DNA of 64,000 bases from Desulfovibrio sp. JC022 (GCF_010470665.1 NZ_VOPZ01000007.1:233106-297105), one strand, 5' to 3'. Numbered from the stretch's first letter, positions 1 through 9,588 are shown. The notes: generated by a model from the letters alone, not told the origin. Numbers and translations: made by a program.

Positions 1-29
1 TTGGCTTTCCTCACAATAGCAATTTTCTT

Positions 30-68
30 AAGCCCGCATGAAAAAATTCATGCGGGCTTACTTTTTAT
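30..68 (+). terminator. Rho-independent terminator of an upstream gene
   Basis: Perfect 11-bp inverted repeat (arms 30-40 and 49-59, GC-rich, 8-nt loop) followed by a T-rich tail. It would end a plus-strand transcript entering from outside the window. Confidence 0.7.
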
Positions 69-69
69 G

Positions 70-98
70 TTGACAGCAAACTTAAATTTAAATAGTAA
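70..98 (+). promoter_or_regulatory. Candidate sigma-70 promoter
   Basis: A TTGACA box at 70-75 is followed after 17 nt by TAGTAA (93-98). The -35 box is perfect and the -10 box is weak. It sits 34 bp before the start of the small winged-helix gene at 132. Confidence 0.4.
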
Positions 99-131
99 CA
101 ATTATCAACAGCAACAGATAAGGAGATTCTA

Positions 132-302
132 ATGCAAGATAAGGTACTCGAAGCAATGAAAGAAGCTGGTAAGCCAGTTCGTCCCGGTGATGTAGCAAAA
201 GCAATCGGTGAAGAATCCAAGGATGTTTCCAAAGCCATTAAGGCACTCAGGGAAGCAGGAAAAGTGCACAGCCCCAAACGCTGCTACTACGAGCCTCTTT
301 AA
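132..302 (+). CDS. Small winged-helix DNA-binding protein (56 aa)
   Basis: A 56-codon gene starting at ATG 132 behind a strong AAGGAG ribosome site (120-125). The product looks like a bare winged-helix domain: an N-terminal helix (KVLEAMKEAG), a short KPVRPGDVAKAIG segment typical of the first turn of a helix-turn-helix, a recognition-like helix (SKDVSKAIKALREAG), and a KVHSPKRCYYEPL wing and C-terminus. It has its own candidate promoter and a terminator, so it is probably monocistronic. It converges on feoB. FeoC is also a small winged-helix protein, but this one lacks the FeoC cysteines and is on the other strand, so I do not call it FeoC. Its DNA target and function are unknown. Confidence 0.75.
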   Translation: MQDKVLEAMKEAGKPVRPGDVAKAIGEESKDVSKAIKALREAGKVHSPKRCYYEPL

Positions 303-338
303 GAAATTTCCAATTACCTCATAACCACTCACACCACG

Positions 339-390
339 CAAGAAGGCGGAATGTTCGTTACCACCCGAACATTCCGCCTTCTTGCTATTT
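339..390. terminator. Bidirectional terminator between the winged-helix gene and feoB
   Basis: Long perfect inverted repeat (arms 339-357 and 366-384, 19 bp, 8-nt loop) in the convergent gap. The T-rich tail is poor on both sides, but its position suggests it ends both transcripts. Confidence 0.6.
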
Positions 391-406
391 AATATGTCTG
401 TATTGA

Positions 407-2587
407 TTACATCAGCAAGCTACCAACCTGATAAATAACAACCGATAGCGAATAACCGAAAGCAAGCGACCCGAAAACTGAGAACGCAGCCCACTTCCAG
501 TTGGTCTCGCGGGCAATAACCGCCACAGTAACCATGCACGGCACATAAACCATCAGGAAAATGAACACCGACCAGATCACCGGGGTGGTCCAAGCCTTGT
601 CCGCTGCTATTTTCTCAGTAAGCGAAAGAGCTTCTTCCGGGTCCTCATCGCCAAGTGAATAGGCGGTAGACATGGTGGATACGAAAACTTCCTTAGCTGC
701 AAATGCGCCGATAAAAGCGATATTGGCCTGCCACGGGAATCCGGCTACATCGGTTACCGGAGAAATGGCCTCACTGAGACGTCCGGCATAGGAATGCTTG
801 AGGGCTGCTTCACCTTCATTGTAACTGATATCTGCAAGGGCTTTTGCCACTTTATCTTCTTTTTGCTGCACCGTACCGGACCACGATGCACTTTGCTCCG
901 CCACTTGAACTCGCTGAGTTTCAAATGCTGCAACACGCTCTGCGGGAAGCTGAGGAAAAGTCATCAACGCCCACATAAGAATGGAAATAGCAAGAATTAC
1001 GGTCCCGGCCTTTTTCACGTATTCCCAGACGCGATCCCAAGTATGAATGGCTACCCCGTGCAGGGTGGGAATCCGGTACGGCGGCAATTCCATAACAAAT
1101 GGAGTGGACTCTCCTTTAAGTGCGGTCCAGCGCAATAAACGTCCAAAACACAAGGCCAGCAGCCATGAAATCAACACAAGTCCGAACATGACCGTGGTGG
1201 CGTTGTCCGGGTAAAATGCACGGACCAGCATGAGATACGCGGTCGTTTTCGCGCCGCAGATCATGAATGGAGCAGTGATGATAGTGGCTATGCGCTCCTT
1301 GGGACTGCGTAAAGTACGGCAGGTCATGACGCCCGGAACGGCACAGCCACCCGGAAGACCGCCGGACATAATAAAAGGCATAATCGACATACCGTGCAGC
1401 CCGAATGAACGGAACACCCGGTCGACCATGTAGGAAACACGGGCCATGTAGCCGAGATCTTCCAGAAAAACGAGCATGGCGAACATAATCAGGATCAGCG
1501 GAGTAAAGCCCATGACCGCGCCGACGCCGTCGATTACCCCGGAAGTGACCATAGATTTAATGAGTCCATCAGGAAGCAGGGAGCCTACGGTACTTGAAAA
1601 CCACGCAAATGCGTTTTCAACCCAGCCCTGCGGCACAGCACCTACATTGAAGGTGATGTAAAACATGGAGTACATGATCAAAAGCATGATTACCGGGCCG
1701 AGAAATTTATGGGTCAGCACAAGGTCGATTTTGTCAGAAAAATCAAAACGCAGATCGTCCTCACGACTGATTACGCCCTGCTTGAGAATGGAGTTGATGA
1801 AGCCGTAACGATAATCAGCGAGAACTGCTTCGGGATAGGTATTCAGAGTTTTTTGAATATGCTCGGAAACGTTGCGTACCTTTTCTTCAAGCTGCTCAGA
1901 AAGCGGTCCGGCCTTGCGACCGTTCTTCATGACAATTTCATCTTCTTCCAGATACTTCACCGCCAGCCAGTGCGGATCGTAACGATCAGTCATGAACTCA
2001 TTTTCCTTGATCAGAGCGGTCATTTCATCAATCGCCGGATCAAGGTCATGTCCATATGAAATATTTACAGGGGTCCATTCGCCTTTAGTTTTTTCAACTA
2101 CTTTCTGAACCGACTCCATAAGTTCGACTTTACCAACGCCCCTGCGGGCAATGCACTCAATGACAGGAACGCCCATAAGCTCGGAAAGCTTTTCGGAATC
2201 AATGCGAATGCCCTTCTTGCGAACTTCATCCATCATGTTCAGGCCCAGCACGACCGGAACACCGATTTCCATGAATTGCACCGCAAGATAAAGGGAACGC
2301 TCCAGAGAGGTGGCATCGAGCATGTTGATAACCACATCGGGTTTTTCATCAACGATTACATCGCGGGCGACCACTTCTTCCATAGAATAAGAAGTAAGGG
2401 AATATGTTCCGGGCAGATCCACCAGATTGGCGCAGAATTCAGGCGTGCAATAACGTCCCTCAGTGCGGTCAACCGTAATTCCCGGATAGTTACCCACCCG
2501 TGCGGTTGCCCCGGTCAGAGTATTGAACATGGTACTCTTTCCGCAGTTGGGCTGGCCTGAGACCGCTACAAAATATTCTTTCCCCAT
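407..2587 (-). CDS. feoB: Ferrous iron transport protein B
   Basis: Inner-membrane Fe(II) transporter with an N-terminal GTPase. The G-protein part shows G1 (GQPNCGKST, about residue 11), G3 (DLPGTY) and G4 (NMMD, about 116), followed by the helical GDI-like spacer. The membrane part has the two gate regions with conserved cysteines (GGLPGGCAVPGVMTC and FMICGAKTTAY) and a cluster of C-terminal hydrophobic helices. At 726 residues it is close to the usual 700-780. A charged segment rich in Glu, Gln and Lys (about 560-610) lies between membrane blocks. The gene follows feoA after 3 bp, so the two are surely co-transcribed and probably translationally coupled. A Fur-like site upstream of feoA suggests iron repression. 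Confidence 0.96.
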   Translation of the reverse strand: MGKEYFVAVSGQPNCGKSTMFNTLTGATARVGNYPGITVDRTEGRYCTPEFCANLVDLPGTYSLTSYSMEEVVARDVIVDEKPDVVINMLDATSLERSLYLAVQFMEIGVPVVLGLNMMDEVRKKGIRIDSEKLSELMGVPVIECIARRGVGKVELMESVQKVVEKTKGEWTPVNISYGHDLDPAIDEMTALIKENEFMTDRYDPHWLAVKYLEEDEIVMKNGRKAGPLSEQLEEKVRNVSEHIQKTLNTYPEAVLADYRYGFINSILKQGVISREDDLRFDFSDKIDLVLTHKFLGPVIMLLIMYSMFYITFNVGAVPQGWVENAFAWFSSTVGSLLPDGLIKSMVTSGVIDGVGAVMGFTPLILIMFAMLVFLEDLGYMARVSYMVDRVFRSFGLHGMSIMPFIMSGGLPGGCAVPGVMTCRTLRSPKERIATIITAPFMICGAKTTAYLMLVRAFYPDNATTVMFGLVLISWLLALCFGRLLRWTALKGESTPFVMELPPYRIPTLHGVAIHTWDRVWEYVKKAGTVILAISILMWALMTFPQLPAERVAAFETQRVQVAEQSASWSGTVQQKEDKVAKALADISYNEGEAALKHSYAGRLSEAISPVTDVAGFPWQANIAFIGAFAAKEVFVSTMSTAYSLGDEDPEEALSLTEKIAADKAWTTPVIWSVFIFLMVYVPCMVTVAVIARETNWKWAAFSVFGSLAFGYSLSVVIYQVGSLLM

Positions 2588-2590
2588 GAA

Positions 2591-2824
2591 CTAATCCTCC
2601 GGCTGAACCACAATAAAATCAGCTTCGTTATTACGCAAGGTCAGGGTAAAACCCTTCATACGTAAAGCCACGGGATCTTCAAGAGGCGCACGGCCCACAA
2701 CCATGAATTCAGTTCCGGGAACAAGCCCCATATCCCGAATACGGCGACCAAGCTCTCCGCTTGCATTAACCGAGACAACAACACCCTTCTGGTCTTTCCG
2801 CATTGTTCTGAGTGATACAGACAT
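2591..2824 (-). CDS. feoA: Ferrous iron transport protein A
   Basis: A 77-residue cytoplasmic SH3-like protein that partners FeoB. The typical core GELGRRIRDMGLVPGTE is present, followed by beta strands (EFMVVGRAPLEDPVALRMKG) and a C-terminal FIVVQPED strand. It starts at ATG 2824 behind a GGGGAG ribosome site. It is first in the feoAB operon, and no second feoA copy or feoC is seen next to it. Confidence 0.95.
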   Translation of the reverse strand: MSVSLRTMRKDQKGVVVSVNASGELGRRIRDMGLVPGTEFMVVGRAPLEDPVALRMKGFTLTLRNNEADFIVVQPED

Positions 2825-2853
2825 AACTCCCCTTTACTATATATCTATACGTA

Positions 2854-2874
2854 TGAATATGAATAGCATTTTCA
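2854..2874 (-). promoter_or_regulatory. Candidate Fur operator upstream of feoA
   Basis: A 21-bp AT-rich imperfect palindrome: TGAATATG (2854-2861), 5-nt centre, CATTTTCA (2867-2874), one mismatch between arms. It resembles the Fur-box TGAnAAT...ATTnTCA pattern and lies 30 bp before the feoA start. The assignment as Fur is inference from shape and from the iron-uptake genes it precedes. Confidence 0.4.
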
Positions 2875-2912
2875 ACAGCAATCAGTCTACTTTAGTGCTG
2901 TGCGAAACGAAT

Positions 2913-2942
2913 TTCATAGGCATGCTGATGATTGAAAGTCAA
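2913..2942 (-). promoter_or_regulatory. Candidate feoAB promoter
   Basis: On the minus strand, TTGACT (2942-2937) and TATGAA (2918-2913) are separated by 18 nt, about 90 bp upstream of feoA. The Fur-like palindrome lies just downstream, where a bound repressor could block the start of transcription. Confidence 0.35.
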
Positions 2943-3112
2943 TCTCAAACTCTCAAGTTTTAATATGTAACTTATGACACATTAGACTTCATACTAATTA
3001 GGTATACATTTTTACCTGTCAAGCTGACATGGTGATTTTAATTGTAGATTAGATTGAGCGGAACATTTACAGTAGCAAAATCTACTATCCTTATAACCCT
3101 TCATAATTTTAT

Positions 3113-4324
3113 ATGAAAAACATAATCCCCTACGACGACCTGCGCCAATACGCTAAAGTTCTCTTCTGGTCCCTGAACAGTCAGAAAGAAGACGGCCTGA
3201 GAAATAAAGATATTATCATCATTAAATATGATTATCTGGCAACGCCCCTTGCGGAAGCCCTATTTGCTCTACTCATAGAGACACACCTGCATCCAGTTAT
3301 GGAAACAGGACTGACCCCGGCAATGAAAGCTGAGCTGTACATTAATTCCAGCTACGGACAATTGACCTTCTTTCCTCCCGGCAAAGAGGAAATGTACGAG
3401 CAGGCCGCTGGAGTTATCCGTATCCATGCCCCCGAAGAAGTAGAGGCCATGACCGAAGTTGATCCACGCTCAATCATGGAAAACCGCAATGGTTCACGCC
3501 CCTTCCTGCAAGCAATCGAAAAACGCAAATTGTACGGCAAAATGGCTTGGACCGAATGCACCTATCCCACTGCGGCTTTGGCCGCAAAATCTGGACTTTC
3601 TCTCGAAGATTACACAACGCGACTTATGCGGGCCTGCTACCTTAACATGCCCGACCCGGCCCGCGAATGGCAAAAAATTTCTGAACGGACCAATGAAATA
3701 GCCCGCTGGCTGACTTCGCTTGAGATCAAGACCATCCGCATGCAGTCCGAGCTTTGCGATTTATTTTTTTCCCCCGGCGAGAACAGACGCTGGCAGGGAG
3801 CCGCCGGAGACAACATTCCCGGCTATGAAGTATACGTCTCACCTGACTGCCGCACAGTAAACGGAGTCTACTACGCAGACCTGCCTTCATTATATATGGA
3901 TAAGGCCACATACGGGGTGCAGGTCGAATTCATGGACGGCATTGCCATACGAGCAAAAGCCATGGGCGGAGAAAAATTCCTACTCGACCAATTGCGGGCA
4001 GATGGTGGAGCACGCCGGGTGGGTGAATTCTCACTGACGGATGCTTCCATTTCACGGGTGGACCATTTCATGGCCCAGACCATCCTTGATGAAAATTTCG
4101 GAGGCGAACATGGCAGCTGTCACATCGCACTGGGGCAATCGCTCAGTGAGACTTTTGCCGGACCTCCCGAAATACTGGATAAAATGATGATGGACTCCCT
4201 AGGTTTCAATACCTCCTCCATTCACTGGGACCTTGTGAACACCGAAGAAAAAATTGTTACCGCAAACCTTGCCGATGGGAAAAAAGTGACTATTTACGAG
4301 AACGGACGGTTCAAAATGCCTTAA
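3113..4324 (+). CDS. Peptidase M29 family aminopeptidase
   Basis: Cytoplasmic metallo-aminopeptidase of the AmpS/AmpT (M29) family, removing N-terminal residues from peptides. The C-terminal half carries family landmarks in order: IPGYEVYVSPD (an EVF-type ligand Glu), VGEFSLTD (second Glu), GGEHGSCHIALGQS (His ligand) and SSIHWDLV (HxD pair), so the dinuclear metal site looks complete. The length of 403 residues is normal. It starts at ATG 3113 without a good ribosome site. It stands alone between the feo operon (divergent, 289 bp gap) and grpE (142 bp gap). No regulator is evident. Confidence 0.88.
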   Translation: MKNIIPYDDLRQYAKVLFWSLNSQKEDGLRNKDIIIIKYDYLATPLAEALFALLIETHLHPVMETGLTPAMKAELYINSSYGQLTFFPPGKEEMYEQAAGVIRIHAPEEVEAMTEVDPRSIMENRNGSRPFLQAIEKRKLYGKMAWTECTYPTAALAAKSGLSLEDYTTRLMRACYLNMPDPAREWQKISERTNEIARWLTSLEIKTIRMQSELCDLFFSPGENRRWQGAAGDNIPGYEVYVSPDCRTVNGVYYADLPSLYMDKATYGVQVEFMDGIAIRAKAMGGEKFLLDQLRADGGARRVGEFSLTDASISRVDHFMAQTILDENFGGEHGSCHIALGQSLSETFAGPPEILDKMMMDSLGFNTSSIHWDLVNTEEKIVTANLADGKKVTIYENGRFKMP

Positions 4325-4466
4325 ATGAGCATGAATTTAAAAAAACTTCCCTTTGATCCCCTTTCATGTGTTGACAACATATGCGAGATGCTTATTTGTC
4401 TAATTGTGCGGTCTGATTGTCCTTTTTTAAGGTCTCAGGCCGCAAATTCATGACACCGGAGAATCC

Positions 4467-5045
4467 ATGTCTGGAAAAGAAGATAATAAAGAAATGAACG
4501 AACAGGAAACCGCGGCAACTGAAACTGAAGAAACTGCGGAAGCTAAGAATGAAGTGACTTTAAGCGAAGATGAACTCAAAGCCCTCTGTCGGGAACATGT
4601 CTGTCCCGCATGCGATGTGATGGGAGAAGCCAAGGAAGAGCGTCTCCGTGCACTGGCTGAAACGGAAAACATCAAAAAGAGACTCGCCCGCGAGACTGAT
4701 GAACTGAAAAAGTTCGCGGCGGACTCCATCCTTTCCGACCTGCTGCCCGTGCTCGACAACCTCGACCTCGCCCTCAACCATGCTCAGAATCTCGATGCAT
4801 GCAAAGATTTTGTGATCGGCGTGGACATGACCAGAAAAATGTTTCTGGAAACACTTGCCAAACATGGCCTTGAGGCTGTGGGCAAGATTGGTGAAGAGTT
4901 CGACCCCAATTTTCATGAAGCCATGGGCATGGCACAGGATGCGGATCTTCCCGCCGAAAGCATCGCCCAGATCATGCAGTGCGGCTATGTCCTCAAAGGA
5001 CGCGTTATCCGTCCCGCAAAAGTAATGGTTAATAAATTATCCTGA
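4467..5045 (+). CDS. grpE: Nucleotide exchange factor GrpE
   Basis: Co-chaperone that releases ADP from DnaK. An acidic, disordered N-terminus (about 1-35) leads into the long coiled coil (KEERLRALAETENIKKRLAR) and the C-terminal beta domain ending in GYVLKGRVIRPAKVMV, the GrpE signature. Its 192 residues are usual. Three cysteines sit just before the coiled coil (C41, C46, C49, pattern CX4CX2C), which most GrpE proteins lack. It precedes dnaK by 88 bp in the same direction, a standard pairing. A TTGACA box at 4371-4376 may be the -35, but its -10 is poor. No CIRCE element is seen. Confidence 0.95.
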   Translation: MSGKEDNKEMNEQETAATETEETAEAKNEVTLSEDELKALCREHVCPACDVMGEAKEERLRALAETENIKKRLARETDELKKFAADSILSDLLPVLDNLDLALNHAQNLDACKDFVIGVDMTRKMFLETLAKHGLEAVGKIGEEFDPNFHEAMGMAQDADLPAESIAQIMQCGYVLKGRVIRPAKVMVNKLS

Positions 5046-5133
5046 TTTTTATAGCCTGCCCTCTTTACAACTGAGAATCAGGCCTTAAATCATAATGCAG
5101 TAAATTTGAAAATACATCTGGAGGAATTTATAT

Positions 5134-7053
5134 ATGTCTAAAATTATCGGAATCGACCTCGGTACTACCAACTCCTGCGTTTATGTTATGGAAGGTAAAG
5201 ACCCCAAATGCGTTACCAACGCAGAAGGCGGACGCACCACTCCCTCTATCGTAGGCTTCACTGATAAAGAACGCCTCGTTGGTGAAATTGCAAAACGTCA
5301 GGCAGTTACCAACCCTGAAAAAACAGTATTCGCTATCAAGCGTCTCATGGGCCGTCAGGCAAGTGCTCCTGAAGTTAAAAAATGGACTTCACACTGCCCC
5401 TACCCCATCGTAGACGGCAAAGGCGGAGACGCATGGGTTGAGATCGAAGGTAAAAAATACAGCCCGTCTGAAGTTTCTGCGATCATTTTGCAGCAGCTCA
5501 AAAAAGACGCTGAAACCTACCTCGGTGAAACAGTAACCGAAGCGGTTATCACTGTCCCCGCTTACTTCAACGACTCTCAGCGTCAGGCAACCAAAGACGC
5601 AGGCCGCATCGCAGGTCTCGAAGTAAAACGTATCATCAACGAACCTACCGCAGCATCTCTGGCTTACGGTTTTGACAAGAAAGCCAACGAAAAAATCGCG
5701 GTATTTGACCTCGGTGGCGGTACTTTTGATATTTCCATCCTCGAAGTAGGTGACAACGTTGTTGAAGTTCGCGCTACCAACGGTGACACTTTCCTCGGCG
5801 GTGAAGACTTTGACAACGCTGTAATTCAGTACCTCGTTGATGAATTCAAACGCGAAAACGGCATTGACCTTTCCGCTGACCGCATGGCTCTTCAGCGTCT
5901 GAAAGAAGCTGGCGAAAAAGCTAAGAAAGAACTTTCCACTGCTATGGAAACTGAAGTCAACCTGCCCTTCATCACTGCTGACCAGAATGGTCCTAAGCAC
6001 CTGATGGTCAAGATTTCCCGCTCCAAGCTGGAAAAACTGGTTGAAGACCTTGTTGATCGTACCAAGGCTCCCTGCCAGAAAGCACTGAAAGACGCAGGCC
6101 TGACCGCAGCTGACATTGACGAAGTTATCCTCGTCGGTGGTATGACCCGTATGCCTCTGGTTCAGCAGAAGGTTCAGGAATTCTTCGGCAAAGAACCCAA
6201 CCGTTCCGTTAACCCGGACGAAGTTGTTGCAATGGGCGCATCCATTCAGGGCGGCATCCTCGCCGGTGACGTTAAAGACGTTCTCCTGCTCGACGTTACT
6301 CCCCTGTCTCTGGGCATCGAAACCATGGGCGGTGTTTTCACTAATCTCATCGAGAGAAACACCACCATCCCCACTCGCAAAAGTCAGGTGTTCACCACTG
6401 CGGCTGACAACCAGCCCTCCGTGTCCATCCACGTAATGCAGGGTGAGCGTCCCATGGCTGCCGACAACATGACCCTCGGTCGTTTCGAGCTGACCGGACT
6501 TCCCGCAGCTCCCCGTGGCGTACCCCAGATCGAAGTTACCTTCGACATCGACGCTAACGGTATTGTAAACGTATCCGCCAAGGACATGGGCACCGGTAAA
6601 GAACAGTCCATTCAGATCACCGCTTCTTCCGGTCTTTCCGAAGAAGACATTGAGAAGATGGTTAAGGATGCTGAATCCCACGCTGAAGACGATAAGAAAA
6701 AGCAGGAACTCATTGAAGCCCGCAATCAGGCTGACTCCCTGATCTACACCACAGAGAAGTCCCTGCGTGAAGTTGGCGACAACGTGGATGCAGAACTGAA
6801 AGCTGACATCGAAGCCAAAAGCGAAGAGCTCAAAAAAGTTCTGGAAACCGAAGAGCCAGAAGCCATCAAACAGGCTACCGACGCTCTGGCGCAGGCTTCC
6901 CACAAGCTGGCTGAACAGCTCTACGCACAGCAGAACACTGCTGGCGCAGAAGGCGCAGCAGGCCCCGAAGGCGCAGCAGACGCTGGTGCAGCATCCGCAG
7001 ACGAAGATGTAGTCGACGCTGACTTCACTGAAGTTAAAGACGAGAAAAAATAA
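5134..7053 (+). CDS. dnaK: Chaperone protein DnaK (Hsp70)
   Basis: ATP-dependent Hsp70 chaperone, 639 residues. Landmarks: N-terminal [13 protein letters not shown] phosphate loop, [26 protein letters not shown], the second phosphate region [11 protein letters not shown], the linker [15 protein letters not shown] and the substrate-binding beta domain, then a helical lid ending in an Ala/Gly-rich, acidic tail ([12 protein letters not shown]). A GGAGG ribosome site (5120-5124) fixes the ATG at 5134. It follows grpE and ends in a strong terminator. dnaJ is not adjacent. Confidence 0.98.
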   Translation: MSKIIGIDLGTTNSCVYVMEGKDPKCVTNAEGGRTTPSIVGFTDKERLVGEIAKRQAVTNPEKTVFAIKRLMGRQASAPEVKKWTSHCPYPIVDGKGGDAWVEIEGKKYSPSEVSAIILQQLKKDAETYLGETVTEAVITVPAYFNDSQRQATKDAGRIAGLEVKRIINEPTAASLAYGFDKKANEKIAVFDLGGGTFDISILEVGDNVVEVRATNGDTFLGGEDFDNAVIQYLVDEFKRENGIDLSADRMALQRLKEAGEKAKKELSTAMETEVNLPFITADQNGPKHLMVKISRSKLEKLVEDLVDRTKAPCQKALKDAGLTAADIDEVILVGGMTRMPLVQQKVQEFFGKEPNRSVNPDEVVAMGASIQGGILAGDVKDVLLLDVTPLSLGIETMGGVFTNLIERNTTIPTRKSQVFTTAADNQPSVSIHVMQGERPMAADNMTLGRFELTGLPAAPRGVPQIEVTFDIDANGIVNVSAKDMGTGKEQSIQITASSGLSEEDIEKMVKDAESHAEDDKKKQELIEARNQADSLIYTTEKSLREVGDNVDAELKADIEAKSEELKKVLETEEPEAIKQATDALAQASHKLAEQLYAQQNTAGAEGAAGPEGAADAGAASADEDVVDADFTEVKDEKK

Positions 7054-7095
7054 TTAGCGTCCGCACTTGCATAGCTGATTAGTAAAGTATAATTT

Positions 7096-7135
7096 AATCC
7101 GGCCTTCATTAATTAATGAAGGCCGGATTTTTTTT
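7096..7135 (+). terminator. dnaK terminator
   Basis: Perfect 34-bp palindrome (7096-7129) followed by a run of T (7130-7135). Confidence 0.9.
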
Positions 7136-7172
7136 GCCTCCGGCGGCTTAAACCTTTTCAATAGGCTTCGCC
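7135..7172 (+). repeat. Intergenic hairpin repeat, shortened copy
   Basis: Carries the two conserved ends of the family (GCCTCCGGCGGCTTAAACC at the left and GGCTTCGCC at the right) but the central hairpin is deleted, leaving about 38 bp. It directly follows the dnaK terminator. See the copies at 9327, 9491, 29163, 36074, 44032, 44196 and 58863. Confidence 0.6.
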
Positions 7173-7255
7173 ACTTCGTTAGACTATCCCGTCTTTTAGG
7201 CATTAAACTTGACGAATTTACTTTCATGGGCCACAAACTTTGCATGGAAAACTCA

Positions 7256-9325
7256 ATGAATAGAGATAAGGCCACACGCCTTTCAAATCATATTTTTGCT
7301 GTTCTACTGCTTACGACTTTCATCTTTGCCGCATCAGGCTGTATTTCATTGCAAAAACAGCCGATCAAGAGACCTGCCATTTCAACTGAAATGATGACCA
7401 CTCAGGCACTCGTCAGCGAAGCGGACAAGGCATGGCGGACACGGGACTACATCACCAGTGAACTGTATTACACCAGATTGCTGGAACGTACCGACATTCC
7501 CGAACGGGTAGTCCTCCCGGCAACGGAACGGCTGGCTGTCAGTTCTTTTAAGTCAGGACACTATCACGAAGCCGAAGCACGTCTTGAGCAGTGGCAGAAG
7601 CTTTCCGAGGAAGCGATCAACTCTCCGGTCTGGCAGGGATATTATTATGATACCCTTGCAGCCATCAAAGATTTCCCCAAGCTGAGAACTCATCTTTCCC
7701 AGACCATGGAAGATCCTTTCCTGCCCTGGGAAATCCGCTCTACAGCAGGTAAAAATCTTTCCGGCATGACTCAGGACGCCGGCTCTCTGGAAGCACTGGA
7801 AAGACTTTACGCCATTGCTCCCGAAGAGAACAATAAGCAGGAACTTGAACAATGGTTCATGAAAGGTCTTGAAGAGAAGAGCAAGGCTGAAATCGAAGCC
7901 ATGAACACTCTCGTTCCCAGCGGCAACAACCTGAAATTTCCTTACGAACTGCTGGTTTTCGAAAAAGCGGTTCGCCAGTCCGCAGACACCGAATACTGGC
8001 CCATGTCATGGCGTACCATGAGTGGGATCATCCAGAACGGTCAGATCGCAGACAAATCATTTTTCACCGGTATTCTGAGCAACCTTGAAGGTGAATACGG
8101 AATTCCGCGTGTTGGCATCGCCCTCGTATTGCCCATTTCCGGTCGTTTTCAGGAATACGGATGGAAAATTGTGCGCGGTGCAGGTGCAGCCCAGTGGGAA
8201 ATGACCAAAGCAGGTCTTGATGTAGACGTGCAGGTCATCAACACCGAAGCTCCCGACTGGCTGGAAAGGCTCGAGAATCTGCCCCCGTGGTACACCACCA
8301 TAGGTGGTCCCATCAGTGTAAAAGCTTTCAAACAGATGGAGCAGGCCGGAACATACGCGGACAAGGTTACCTTCTCCTTTCTTGCCAAACCGGGCAATCT
8401 TGAGGAAGGCAAGCAGGCTTGGAGATTCTTCTCCAGCCCCGAGGACCAGATCCGCTCCACCCTTGATCTTGCTGTAAACGATCTGGGCATCACCAAATTG
8501 GCCGTACTTTATCCGCAGGAAAAATTCGGTCGTCAGATGTCCAAGAAATTCTTTGATATGGCATCCATGCGCGGAGCTAAAATCACCGGCATGAAATCCT
8601 ACCCGCCTCGCGATTTCCCCAAATGGGGCAAGGTCGTTGGACAATTGGTTCGCGCTCCCCAGAAACAGGCACAGAACGAGGCCGAAGGACTGGGCGAAGA
8701 CGCACCGCTTGCTGAAACTGATTTCGGTGCTGTATTCATTCCCGACACTTGGCATCAGGCACAGCTCTTGATCCCGCACTTCTTTTTCCATGAGGCAGAC
8801 ACTCTTGTCTTCCTCGGCCCGGAACTCTGGAGTCAGGCTCTCAACTCCGCCCGCGACGTTGAAGCGCGTAACCTGCGCCTGACCGTAGCACCCGGAGCAT
8901 GGTGGCCTGCCAGTGACGGTGCCGCACGCCTCAAGCAAGTCATGAAGCGTGAAGGTTTAGGTGCCCCGGATTTCTGGGTTGCGCTGGGCTACGATTTCAT
9001 CAAGTTTGCAGGCAAGCTCGGTACTTTTTCTGAAGGCTGGACTGCTGAAACCGTCAACGGACGTATCAGCGAAGCACAGCACATGGATTTCAGTCTCGCG
9101 CCTATCAGCTGGAATGCGCAAGGTCATGCCAGTCAGCAGCTTTACCTGTTCCGGCCCGAGCAGAACGGCAAGACCCGCATCGATGCGGATTTGGTCAGCA
9201 ACACCCTCGCCAAGGCCAAGGCCAGACGCGAAGCACGCGTAACCGCTTGGGAAGAAAAGCAGGCTGAACTGGAAGCTAAGAAAGAAGAAGCTGCTGCGCT
9301 TGACGGAACCAAGACTGAACAATAG
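7256..9325 (+). CDS. LpoA/LppC-like outer-membrane lipoprotein with a periplasmic-binding-protein fold
   Basis: A lipoprotein of 689 residues from the chosen ATG. A lysine/arginine-containing N-terminus, a hydrophobic stretch (IFAVLLLTTFIFAASGC) and Cys29 form a clear lipobox. The N-terminal third is helical and TPR-like (SEADKAWRTRDYITSELYY). From about residue 280 it resembles the type I periplasmic-binding fold used by penicillin-binding-protein activators (GIALVLPISGRFQEYGW; LAVLYPQEKFGRQM). Upstream ATGs at 7226 and 7244 are in frame, but 7256 gives the best signal peptide length. The C-terminus is Ala/Glu/Lys-rich. A role in activating peptidoglycan synthases is inferred from the family, and a solute-binding role is the alternative. 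Confidence 0.75.
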   Translation: MNRDKATRLSNHIFAVLLLTTFIFAASGCISLQKQPIKRPAISTEMMTTQALVSEADKAWRTRDYITSELYYTRLLERTDIPERVVLPATERLAVSSFKSGHYHEAEARLEQWQKLSEEAINSPVWQGYYYDTLAAIKDFPKLRTHLSQTMEDPFLPWEIRSTAGKNLSGMTQDAGSLEALERLYAIAPEENNKQELEQWFMKGLEEKSKAEIEAMNTLVPSGNNLKFPYELLVFEKAVRQSADTEYWPMSWRTMSGIIQNGQIADKSFFTGILSNLEGEYGIPRVGIALVLPISGRFQEYGWKIVRGAGAAQWEMTKAGLDVDVQVINTEAPDWLERLENLPPWYTTIGGPISVKAFKQMEQAGTYADKVTFSFLAKPGNLEEGKQAWRFFSSPEDQIRSTLDLAVNDLGITKLAVLYPQEKFGRQMSKKFFDMASMRGAKITGMKSYPPRDFPKWGKVVGQLVRAPQKQAQNEAEGLGEDAPLAETDFGAVFIPDTWHQAQLLIPHFFFHEADTLVFLGPELWSQALNSARDVEARNLRLTVAPGAWWPASDGAARLKQVMKREGLGAPDFWVALGYDFIKFAGKLGTFSEGWTAETVNGRISEAQHMDFSLAPISWNAQGHASQQLYLFRPEQNGKTRIDADLVSNTLAKAKARREARVTAWEEKQAELEAKKEEAAALDGTKTEQ

Positions 9326-9326
9326 A

Positions 9327-9410
9327 TTGCCTTCGGCGAGCCTCCCGGCGGGTTTAAACCCTTTTGCAAAAGGGTTTAAAAATCCCAAAACCTTTTATTA
9401 TGGCGTCGCC
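9327..9410 (+). repeat. Intergenic hairpin repeat
   Basis: Begins TTGCCTTCGGCGA, has a 13-bp perfect stem (TTTAAACCCTTTT, 2-nt loop, complement) around 9353-9380, then AATCCCAAAACC and ends GGCGTCGCC. Plus orientation, just after the lipoprotein stop codon, where it could act as its terminator. Confidence 0.75.
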
Positions 9411-9490
9411 GGATTAGTTTAAAATATTTATATAAAAAAGAACCTCTCTTTTACAGCCAGCTCTATAACCAAAACTGTGAAGCATATTAA

Positions 9491-9588
9491 TGCGTTTTGG
9501 GAAAGGGATGGGGTGTCCAGAGGGGAAGGGAAAACACTTTTTGGCTTTGGCAAAAGGGTTTTCCCTTCCCCTTTGGCCGCCGGAGGCA
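9491..9588 (-). repeat. Intergenic hairpin repeat, inverted copy
   Basis: Same family in the opposite direction. The conserved end (GCCTCCGGCGGCC on the minus strand) is at 9588. Stem arms GGGGAAGGGAAAAC (9522-9535) and its complement (9558-9571) pair perfectly but differ in sequence from the copy at 9327. It lies just upstream of gatC, transcribed against it. Confidence 0.7.

Noticed and set aside
4325-4466. CIRCE or heat-shock operator before grpE
   Set aside because: No TTAGCACTC-N9-GAGTGCTAA element or clear heat-shock sigma promoter in the gap.
5389-6903. 504-codon open frame opposite dnaK
   Set aside because: It is the antisense of a highly biased dnaK; composition is low-complexity and no ribosome site or family match is visible.
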